Origin: Hydractinia symbiolongicarpus
Taxonomy: Eukaryota; Cnidaria; Hydrozoa; Anthoathecata; Hydractiniidae
NCBI RefSeq assembly: GCF_029227915.1
Contig: NC_079882.1
Coordinates: forward strand, 20,529,001 to 20,589,000
Direction of reading: 5' to 3'
Length of the DNA: 60,000 nucleotides
Position numbers and translations under genes: made by a program. Every line of letters begins with the position of its first letter. The stretch's first letter is position 1. Of this stretch, positions 34,651-45,200 are shown piece by piece. The notes under the pieces are model-generated. The model searched no databases. It worked only from the letters and a program-made list of their open reading frames with translations, and had not been told where the DNA came from.

Positions 34651-36068
34651 AGGACATACAACATATATTGACACATTGTGAACAAAATAAAGGAAGGTTT
34701 TTCAAACAGGAATTATATACAAAAATTCCTTCTCCAGCACAAAGTGTGAGAGTGATAAACACTAAACTAAAGCGTCACGATATATAAGGGGAACAACCCT
34801 TAACTTTACATTGCATGGAAGAAGAGAGGAAAAAAGAACACGCCTCGGGGAGATAGGGAGGAGGGGCGAGGGCGGTGGTGGCCCACAAAAAAATGACAGA
34901 ATTTAAAAAGTCACAGAATCAAAGATGGCGGAGAAGAAGTCAAGAAGGTGCGTCGGGCATCAGGACAAAATAAAATTAGTTAAAGTATATAGCTATAGCT
35001 ATATTTTATTTTACCTAAAACATTCTTAGTAAAACTAATTATTTACTAATTAAGAATAGCAATTTGAATCCTAACATGGCTAGGCTACGTTTAAATGGAT
35101 GTTTAGCTATAGCTAGTTAACGAGAGCAGTGTTGAGCAGTTTCTGCTGGAAACAGTTATACCGTCTGAGGGGCAGTGTCCATATTCAGAAACTTTTTTTG
35201 TAAAAATAGGAAATAGTTTCTGAATACGGAAACCATTTTCAGTTTCCCATCTTCCACAAGGTATTTTAAGTTTCTTTATTAAAACCTTGACCAAAAAGAA
35301 AGAAAGCCCTACTATAATAAGCTTAAAAATATTATATAATAATATTCAGGGGTTTTCTTACTACTGAAGTTATAATCAAATTTACCCCTATATTGAAGGT
35401 ATTTTACTGTCATCCCTCCCCCAGTCAAACAGAAAACAGTTTCCAAAGGCAGAAAAAATTTCTGTTTTACGAAAAACAACAACAACATACATAAAATCTG
35501 GTTTCCGAATTCAGAAATTGTTTCTCTATTTTTAGAGTTTCATTATACGGAAACTGTTTCATATTTGTGCCTTATCCCAGACTAATTAGTTCTATTTCAA
35601 ACTAAATATATACGTCATATTATCATCGTGCAACTTGAGGTCACAAGAAAAAAATTACGAGAGATTGCTGAAGAGAGGTTGTTCTAGAATAGTTTTTTTT
35701 CCCTTGTTGAGGCTTAAAGTAAGTTTTTTGCATCATATTTAGGGAGCAGCCCTATCAAAAATATGATTGATTAAGGTGACGGTATCGATTTTTTTTAATA
35801 GCCATTTATACTAAAGAAACAACGATCTTTCAAATAGTGAAACTATTTATTGTTAAACGACAAAAATGTTAAACAACTTAGAAAAGTTCTATTTTTATGG
35901 TATACTCAATCACAACGTTGCGAATAATAAAATTTAAAAGGACAACCTTCAGAATATTCATCGCCTCGTAAGTGTGAAAGTATCACCATCACCATGAGTA
36001 TGCTTGAAAGGTGTGATATTTTAAAAAATCTTTAAAACACTTTTTGGTAGTGTTGTTTTTATTTTGTA
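34651..36068. other. No supported gene; a GC-rich patch and repeated GTTTCC motifs
   Basis: 34,845-34,960 is locally GC-rich and contains ATGGCGGAG at 34,925, which could be a first exon (see findings). 35,120-35,560 has many 'cagtttcc/ggaaactg' motifs in both orientations without a clear period. Confidence 0.4.
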
Positions 36069-36786
36069 CTAGTCGATAGGGCCCGTGGAGTAATCCACTT
36101 AGGCACAACGACAATGGAAAAATAGGTTGTTTTAGATTATTTGCTGATGTCAGCAGTGCAAATACACAATAGATAAATTGAGAAACTTGTTTTCATGTTT
36201 TCTCCATTGTGTAGAGCTTATACTGCTGATCAAGAAAATGTTTATGATCATGTGGTTTTGATGAGCGTTTAATAAATTATAAGGGTTTAAAAATTTTGCT
36301 GACGTCAGCAATGACCTGTCAAAACCAAAATTTTTTTTTCAGAAATGTGTATGCTTGTTGCCTTTATTGTATAGATCTTGAAACACTGATCAAAAGAATG
36401 TATAGGATCGTGTACTTTTGACAAACGGATGCAGAGATATTAGGGTTTAGAAGTTTTTTGATGACGTCATTAACTCGTCCATTCCGAAACGGATTCGGTG
36501 ACCCAGGTTTGGAAAACTTACCCAAATTGGTCCCAGGTAGTCCCTAGTTACCCGCGCAGGAGATGACGTCAGTTATTTCCACCTGTTTCCAAGTCCCTAA
36601 ATTTAAAAGTGCAATGCAATGGCTTTACTAATCTTAATATACTTTCCTTTGACGTCAATATTGCTCTAACGTCAAAGTTTGCTAATTTACAGAACAAATT
36701 TATAGGCGATGTTTTATAGACTTTATCAAAGAAATTTTATCCACTTTGCAAAAGTCACAGACAGAAGCTCCGTATTATTATAGAGA
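36069..36786 (-). mobile_element. Helitron-like non-autonomous element, intact ends
   Basis: Minus-strand start TCTCTATAATAATACGGAGC (complement ending at 36,786) after A, and minus-strand end …CCTATCGACTAG (36,069-36,072) before T. An AGTGGA…TCCAC hairpin lies about 16 nt from the end. 718 bp, no coding frame. Four TGACGTCA octamers are retained (36,300; 36,462; 36,564; 36,650). Same family as 24,670-25,249, inverted. Confidence 0.6.
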
Positions 36787-37132
36787 TACCATCTATTACA
36801 TTTCAAATCTTTTTTACAAAACTACAGAAAATCTACAAGGGAGAGTGCTACTGAGGTGAAGTGAACATGTTTATCTAAAAGCCATTTTTTATTTATTTTC
36901 AAAAAATCAACGATTGTCTAAATATTTACACCAAATTATAATTTATCCCAAATTTCCAAATTTATTAGAGAAGCCAATTATATTCACTACAAAATATGGG
37001 ACTTGTAGCCCATTTTATACAAGATGTGAAGGAATCAGATTTCAAAAATACCTAAAAGACCTGATACACTTGTGTAATATCACTGAAATATACCTTATAT
37101 TATCAATAAAATTTCTTAAAATATGTTTAAAA

Positions 37133-37431
37133 TCTCTTTAATAATGGCCGTATTTTGTCTGTGTGTCCGCGAAAGCCGCATCCCGTAACAGAAACACAAG
37201 ATTTTTAAAATGCGCACCATTACCAAATGCGATTTATTTTTGTTCACTTTGTCGTGACAGGTAATTGTTAGCCCGTGGATTTTTCCACGAGCTATAACGA
37301 GTAATCTATATTATAATTCCTGTATGCGTCTGTCGGTCTCACAAAATGTGGTACAGAAGTAGCGGGATGCACACCATTCAATATAAAATTAACAGGCGAA
37401 CCCGTGGATTATTCCCCGGGCTACCGACTAT
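37133..37431 (+). mobile_element. Two short Helitron-like elements head to tail
   Basis: The first (37,133-37,304) starts TCTCTTTAATAATGGCC after A and ends with the hairpin CCCGTGGA/TCCACGAG and a decayed terminus. The second (37,305-37,431) starts TCTATATTATAATTCC and ends with hairpin CCCGTGGATTATTCCCCGGG and CTAT. Both carry 'gtctgt'-type repeats near the start. No coding frame. Confidence 0.45.
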
Positions 37432-37992
37432 ATGGTTATAATTTCTTATAATTTCTTGTAATATATAGCTATAATATGTATAATTTCAACACCTTGCATG
37501 TGCCTCATAACCTCATAACTTGCTGCATGGCTATAATATTTGAATAAAATCAAATGAGTTTGATTTTAATACTATTGTTGGTGATCTGGTTTTGAATGCC
37601 TTTTGTTTGTGTGGCAATAGATCTATTATCTACCTTGCTGTGGCAATGATTATATGAAATTAAATGAAATTATACACCATACTATAACAAATTATAAGTA
37701 TATTGTAGAAAAATTATAACTGTATTATAGATTATATTTAATGATATTATACAAGTGTATCCTGGCCTTAAGACCACCGTGATGAAATTCACATTTCGGA
37801 TTTAGCAGTCTTTATTTTAAAATTCTGGGTTACAGCTTTGGAAATGATGTCTAAGGAATTTTCACATGCATACAAGTTCCGTTTTGAGCATAGTTATAGT
37901 GTTTCTGCTGAGACTTGTGGAGGGTATATATTTATGAGAAAGGTGGAAATGTCTAGGATTTTTGGAAGGGGGAAAACTTTTTAATGATAACA
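37432..37992. other. No gene seen
   Basis: AT-rich sequence with TATAA-type low complexity. No exon or element end was noticed. Confidence 0.5.
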
Positions 37993-39709
37993 TCTCCATA
38001 ATAATACGCCAGTTCCGTCTGTCTGTCTGCGACTTGCAACTTTCTTTGATAAAGTCTGTAAAACATCGCCCATAGAATGGTTCTGTAATTTACCAAACTT
38101 TAACAGTAAATAATATTAACGTCAAAGGAAAGTATATTAAGGTGTGAGTAAGGGAAAAAATCTCATTTTTTTTAAAAATAATTTTTTTACACATTCATGT
38201 AGATTCGAATACGAGCTTTTTGATAGAAAAGAAAAAAAAGTTATAAAACAATATGAAAAATGTCTTTATTCTAAAAAAACTACTTTACATTCATAGCACA
38301 CATACCTTATTGTACTCACAAAAACACATTTCTGAATGTTCATAAATTCATTATCTTGGGAATAATTTTTACTCACTTTCAGACGAGCGAACCTTTATGA
38401 TAATGCAATTACAGATATATTTATGCGGAACTTTTTTTATATTTTCCATTTTTTTACTTTTATCTTTGTCCTTTCTTCTTATAATTTGTTATCTTACCCA
38501 TGTTGTTTCGTTATGATCAAAGTGTGGAAGTGAGTAGTCGTGTGCATCATACAGAAAATGTTAAAATACATTCGTTACTATGGCAGCGAATGAATTATAC
38601 AGAAAATAATGAACTTTTAAAAAATCTTTAAATCTCTTTTTCACAGAGTTATTTTTTTCAGAAAGTATGCCATACGTTTTAATCTCCATTTACAAAACAA
38701 TAAAAGCTTTGAGGAGGCGGGTGACTTTGTTTTGTAAAGGAATGATACATGTCGGGTGCTTTTTTGAATTAGGGTGTGAATGTAAACCTAACTCGAGTTT
38801 GAAGCGTTTTGTGATGAAACGAAGGGAATAATTTGGTACTTAACTTTGATGGGAAATATCTTTGAAAGTAAAAACATTCAAAGCATAATTCAAAAATGCT
38901 CCCGAGATATATGTATAGTGAATACAAAATTGCAAACAGAACGTATGAAAATCTTTTAGTTTTGTAAATGGATCAAATTTTCTAAACGAGGGGGTCATTT
39001 TTAAGGCGTTTTTTTATGATCTAAAATTATTTTTTTCAAATAATATTTAGATCATTGTCTAGATAATTTTATATGCTTTTGGAATATAACTAAGTAAATG
39101 CATTGACCACCATTCAATTTTAGTTACAGGATTTTTAATACATAGCACTTCTTCTTTCCCTTACTCACACCTTAACATAAATGAAGCCATTACAGTGCAC
39201 TTAAAACTTTGAGGCCAAATAACTTGGAAACAAGGTGGTGACGTCAATGATTTTCACAGCGTGGGTAACTAGGGCCCACCTATGACCAATTTGGGTAATT
39301 TTCGCAAACCTGGGTCCACAAATCCGTTTCGGAATCAAAAAACCTTTAAACCCGAATATCTCTGCAATCGTTTGTCAAAAGTACATGATCTTGTACATTT
39401 TCTTGATCAGCGTTTCAAGATCTATACCATGAAGGCAACAGGTATACAAATTTCTAAAAAAAAAATTTTGAATTTTGACGAGCCATTTTTAGAACCTTAT
39501 ATCTCCTTAGACGTTTGTCGAAAACATATGATTCCTATACATAATTTTGATCAGCGTTTTAACCTCTACACATCACAGACAAAGAATAAAAAAATTTCGC
39601 GGATTTTTTTACATGCACTGCACTGCTGACATCAGCAAAACATCCAAAACAAATTTCTTTTTATTAATCTTTTGCCTGAGTGGATTTCTCCACGGGCTTT
39701 ATTGACTAG
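37993..39709 (+). mobile_element. Helitron-like element carrying a nested DNA transposon
   Basis: Starts TCTCCATAATAATACGCC after A (37,992) and ends …TTATTGACTAG (39,706-39,709). The body is the same as the 24,670 copy but is split at 38,140-39,172 by an inverted-repeat transposon. Removing that insert rejoins family sequence, so the order of insertion is clear. The next element begins at the following base. Confidence 0.6.
38140..39172. mobile_element. 1,033-bp TIR transposon (non-autonomous, TA target duplication)
   Basis: The perfect 18-bp inverted repeat AGGTGTGAGTAAGGGAAA lies at both ends, flanked by TA (38,138-38,139 and 39,173-39,174). The interior is AT-rich with no transposase-like frame. 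TA duplication fits Tc1/mariner-type or other TA-specific families; the superfamily is unassigned. It is inserted in a Helitron-like element whose uninterrupted relatives show the empty site. Confidence 0.75.
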
Positions 39710-40231
39710 TCTGTATAATAATACAGAGCTTCTGTCTGTGACTTTTGCAAAGTGGATAAAATTTCTTTTATAAAGTCTATAAAACATCAGCTATAAAGTT
39801 TTTCTGTAAATTATGAAATTTTGACGTTAGAGCAATATTGAAAGGAAAGTATATTAAGATTAGTGAAGCCATTGCATTGCACTTTTAAATTTAAGGCTAA
39901 ATAACTTGGAAACGGGTGGAAATAACTGACGTCATCTCCTGCATGGGTAACTAGGGACTACCTGGGACCAATTTGGGTAAGTTTTCCAAACCTGGGTCAC
40001 CAAATCTGTTTCAGAATGGACGGTTTAATGACGTCATAAAAAAACCTTTAAACCCTGATGTCTCTGCATCTGTTTCAAGATCTATACGATGAAGGCAGCA
40101 GGCATACACATTTCTGAAAAAAAAATTTTGTGTTCTGACATGTCTCTGCTGACATCATCAATATTTAAATGAGGGTTGTTTTTCTCTGTTATTCTGCCTA
40201 AGTGGATTTTTCCATGGGCCTTATTGACTAG
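39710..40231 (+). mobile_element. Helitron-like element in tandem with the preceding copy
   Basis: Starts TCTGTATAATAATACAG at the base after the previous CTAG and ends CTAG (40,228-40,231) before T. 522 bp. Two TGACGTCA octamers persist (39,927; 40,029). The octamer nearest the 3' end has become TGACATCA, as expected from CpG decay. No coding frame. Confidence 0.6.
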
Positions 40232-41884
40232 TATAATATATTTTTATTAATCATCATAAACTTATTATGTGCATTGATAACATGTTTTTCTTTTCATTAA
40301 CAATTGTCAAGAAGATAACATATAAATGTCCATGTGATTCATTAGAGAAATGTTATAGCTTCTTTTGATGAAGAAAAGTTTTCTGTTGCATTCATGTATG
40401 TAACGTTTTTCAATCTTTCTATGACATGTATCTGCAAATGATAGTCCATCGTTTAAATAAATTCAGTGATGTCATTATGTCATTATTTAATAATTAAATT
40501 TTGTGCAGTATTTACAAAAAAATATGCTTTAAAGTTTTTTTACTTGAAAATTCTTAATTTTTAACATGGTGGTATACACAAAAGATTGTTTTCTTTTTCC
40601 AGGTAAAAGATTTGTAATTACAGAAAAGTTTAACGGTCTTTTAATCTTAATTATAGGTAGTTTGCAATTACCCTTTGGTATTTTAAATTTCCTGATATTT
40701 TGTCATTTCTTGTAGTTTGAATATTAAGGTCATAACATGGTGTTTCTGTTTCTGAAGGAAAAGAATAAAATTTGTTTTTTAAAGAGAACCATGAAAATAA
40801 TGTGTTGTTTGCTAATAGTGCAAAGTGTGAGATGTTTAAAACAGATGTTTCTGGTTTTAGAAACCTTAAATTCTATTGTGTAAACTTAATATTAAAACAG
40901 TTTTATTTCTTTCTTTAAGTATATATATAATTTTACTTTTTTCAATTTCAACTGTTTTTGTTATTAAAATTCCTGCTTTAAAATCGAAAATGATGAAGGG
41001 AGATATTTTTTGAGTAGAGGTGATCTATTGCAGTGGCAGTTAGGTTCAGACTTATGGAACAAACCACTTTGAAATATGAAAATATATGTAAGATAATATT
41101 GTACACGTATTTTAACCCTTGGATTTAAGTGGTATTTTGTTGCGTGGTGGTTTTGTAATCTTTGTAAATTAAGTTTACCTGTTATTTAAATGTATGTTTA
41201 GATTTAATTTGTTATGTGAAAAAATTACAATCTTGACATTTCAGAAAAATACAACAATTAGTGTGATACTATTAAAGTATTAATGCAGTCCTACAAGATT
41301 GTAAATTGAAATCTTTAGTTATTACATATATGCCTAGTAAACATTATTAATAGATTATAAAAAAACAACAAAGATTCTCAATTCATTATTGTATATCTCA
41401 CAGTTTTTCTCTTGCAGTTGTCAAAGCTTTGTATTGTTTTTTAAGCTATTAACATAAAGCAGTATTTTATTCTTTTATATTTTTTATGGTTTGATGTTAA
41501 TAAGTTTGAAAATGCTCAAACAAAAGACAATCATTAACATCTTCTAAGTAGGCCTTCATTCCTAAACACTAATTTAACTTGAACTTTATCTTTATGTTTT
41601 AATGTGATATGGTTAAATAGCTTTATAATATATTTTTTAGTTCTTTATCAACATATTGTCTCGCATTGAAAAATTATAATTATAAAAAAATTAGTTTTTC
41701 TATTATATCTGTCAAGAAGGAAGTACTTATTTTTTTAGCTGCCTGTTTTTAAAATTTGCTAATGTTATACACCTGGTCTGGACGATAATAAATATGGTAT
41801 AATACGTAAGTGTAAGTGTTGGTATAGTTTAAAACATAAAAGTATAAACCAAGAAGAACTGTAATGATGTGTTGCAGAGAAGTT
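40232..41884. other. No gene seen upstream of the plexin gene
   Basis: AT-rich, no long frames or repeat family recognised. It should contain the plexin promoter and perhaps a 5' untranslated exon, which cannot be located by eye. Confidence 0.5.
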
Positions 41885-42060
41885 TAAAATGTCCAGACTG
41901 ATCCAGTTTCATTCTCGTCATCATTATCATTATTATCATCATTCTGAGCTAAGCATCCGTTTTTTATGCTAATATCAATCTGATTTAGACTGGCTTAGTT
42001 CTACTCAAATTCCTCTGCATGAGTCTTTCCTAATTTCCTCCTGCCACTGTTGCACTCTTT
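41885..42060 (-). mobile_element. Decayed 3' end of the RTE-like LINE
   Basis: In reverse complement it follows the last part of the LINE at 51,620-52,350: 'gaaagactcat', 'ctaaatcagattg', 'tgctaatat…acggatgcttagctcagaatgatgataat'. It ends in the same GAT-rich tail. Strongly diverged, no frame. Confidence 0.5.
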
Positions 42061-42228
42061 TTTTAACATGTTATTTAGAGATAAGATATATAATTTATAT
42101 AATAGATAAGCTTATAATTTTTCAAGTAGTGTGTTTTTTTACAATTTTTTGACTACAGAAATTTTAAATTTATAAAATTTTATGTTGTTACACCTTACAA
42201 ATCATTGTTTTAACCTTATATTTTTTAG

Positions 42229-42238
42229 ATTGAAGAAA
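42229..42238 (+). promoter_or_regulatory. Splice acceptor 42 nt upstream of the plexin start codon
   Basis: A poly-T tract followed by AG (42,237-42,238) precedes the short leader 42,239-42,280. An in-frame TAA at 42,254-42,256 fixes 42,281 as the first ATG. The acceptor could serve a 5' untranslated exon or, as hydrozoans are known to use, a trans-spliced leader. Confidence 0.35.
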
Positions 42239-42280
42239 AATACAGATTGGACATAACCAGTTAACCAGTATTTAAAAAAA

Positions 42281-45200
42281 ATGTTATCATACTTTTTATT
42301 GCAAATAGTATTTTTGTATCTAATTAACATATTTGTTGTCAATGGAATAGTTTTCAAAACGTTGGATACAGAACTTCAAAATGTAGTGCCAAGTGATAAA
42401 TTTATTTTGATTGGCGGAACAAATAAACTGTATAAACTTGATTATGACTTCACAGTTTTGAAGGATGTAAAGACAGGGCCAGAAATGGATAACCCACTTT
42501 GCATCTTTAAGAAGGATGGTACATTTTTTTGTCAACGTGGAAATAAAGAAACATTTCCAACTGACAATCACAACAAGGTCTTACTGTTTTTAGACAAAGC
42601 AACCTTGCTAATTTGTGGTACACTAAAATATGGCAAATGTCATCTTCGCAATGTTGAAACTTTTCAGCACATTAAAAATCAAGTTGTTGATGACTTGAAA
42701 AGTGGAATAGCTTCGAATAATGCAAGTGCGTCTACAGTTGTAGAATTGTTAATAAAAGATGGAAAAAAGACTTTGTTAGTGGCACGTACAATTACTTCCA
42801 GTAACAGTATTAGTTCAAGGGCTTTAATAAGCACTAGAAACGCAGATTTGGCTGGAGAATTACTTGAAGTTGCAGATAAAAAAAATCAAATTCAGCTTGC
42901 AACTTTCCTCCATGACATTCCATACCCATATTATTTGATTGATTATAAATCTATTTTTCATACTTCGACGTTTATTTACACTACTGCTGTTCAAGATAGA
43001 TCGATCAATGAAACTTATTTTATTTCAAAACTGTCAAGGATGAAACATGATTATACATATTACATCGAACAACAAATAATGTGCAAAAAAAACAATATAC
43101 AATATGATCTTATTATTTCCACATCAGTTGTAAAGCTGAACGCACGCAATGCAGATGTTATTAAAGATGGAAAGTCAAATGATCATGTTATGTTTGTTTT
43201 GTTTGCACGTTCAAAGAGGCACACAAAATATTACAGTGACGATTATGCTGTTTGTTATTTTTCTTTGAAGTCTATCGATATCAAATTGGATGAAAATGTA
43301 AACAATTGCATTAATAAGAAACCACTTCCTGTTGCTATATGGTTGTCAAGTGATCAATGTAGTGTAAGTTTAGTTAAATCATGTTTTCATGGTGTCTGTT
43401 GAAGTGCCCTTACTGTGGGTCCCACATTGTGCCTCCCACCCAACATTTACCACTCTTTGAACGCTTTTTTTGTTTTTTCTACTGCCGAAGTTTCCTAAAT
43501 CCCAAATTTATGTTTTATTTTTACCGCATATACTCCACTTTATTCAAAACAAATAATTCTCTATGTAATTTTTAAAAACAATTGTGGCAAAAGGACAAAA
43601 TTAGCCTTTTTGTGAACAAAATGAAATTTTATTAAGAAAGCCATTTGAATGAAATTACTGAAAAAGAAAAAAAAAGGAACTGTAAAGACGAAAAGGCAGT
43701 GTGTTGGCCAGAAAGCCATATAACACTTTAATGGAGCAGATGGGTTTTAGGGCCTGTTGTCAACTTTAGGCTCTAAAGTGGAAAAATTAAGACCATTAGG
43801 AGGGCTTCCTCGCAATGTTGTGTGAATATTTCCCCGTATTATTGTTTTGAGGGTTTTCAGGTCACTTCTCCGCCTTTTTCCAAAAAATAAAATTCCTATA
43901 GGAAATTTTTAAAATTTTTTAGTCCCCAGAATAACATAAAAGCATTCATTTATACAGGTTGATGCGAAAAGAGCTCGTATGGCTCCCAGTGAAATCATCT
44001 TTGGTAATGTGCTACATACCACGGCTGGCATTAAGATTGGCACTATGTTGGGTCATGCTCATGATAGAGGGATTACTTTATACATTTCAGTTTTAAATGA
44101 AATAAGAGAGGTATATCATATGAATTTTTTGCTAACAATAAAGTTATTTTTCTGCAAAGATGATTGACATAATATTTCTCTTTTTTATAGTACTCAGTCA
44201 CAAAAACAGGTTTGTATGAGTACGGAAAACATTTAGCTGGAAGACAAAATACTTTGTTTACAAAGATTGTGCTTAATTCAAAAAAAGAGAACCTCTTCTT
44301 GTTGGCTGACAATCTAGTAAGCTATTTTAAAGGATTTTGTCATTACTGTACTTTAAACTCCCAAAATGACTTTAAGTCATTGTTTGCAGCAGAAAAAGGT
44401 TATAGACAAGTTCATAAATATCAGACTATATTTGGATGATTTTTGGACATCGGTATATCAGTTTTTTTAAAATTATCATAACATGTTTATGAAGAATAAG
44501 TTAAAAAAACCAATTTGATTTTAGACTTAGCATTATAGTCAGAAGTTCCTGAACATGAAATCCCTGTTTCGTAACATCAAATATTAACATAGTTATTATC
44601 AAAAATATCGGTTCGAGCAAATAACTTGGTAAATAATATAACCAGAAGCTTAAACATTATTAAAAAGAAACAGAGTCAAAAAGGTTTATTTTTAAAAAAA
44701 TCAGTTATTATCGTTTTCAGAAACAATAAATTGATAAAAAATTAACAAGCGCAGAATTTGAAATTGATAAAAAATGCTCTAAACTTCTTGTTTTTATGAT
44801 TGATTTTTTTATTTGCTTTGAAGATGATGTTTTTAGGAACTTTCTGAGCAATTGTGCATATATTTTATTTTTAGGACACAAAATTGATAATTTTTGTAGC
44901 TTTAAGGTGTTATATACACCTTAAAGCTACAAAATTGTTAGGTTTTATCAGCTTGTGACCTTAAAACAAAAAGAGACGGCTAACTATATTTTGTAATTAT
45001 TTTATATGAAAATACAGTAAACTGGAACATATCCTATGTAGAGCAAAAATGTGATAATTTCTTAACAAATCTTAATTGGGATATTTTTATTTGTAAATAC
45101 TTCACTTTTAGTTATTTTGTTATCAAATTCTGTCCACAAGCATTTTAACACTTGCCTATGTTAAAAGCAAACTGCATTCTACCTCTGACATAATAAGTAT

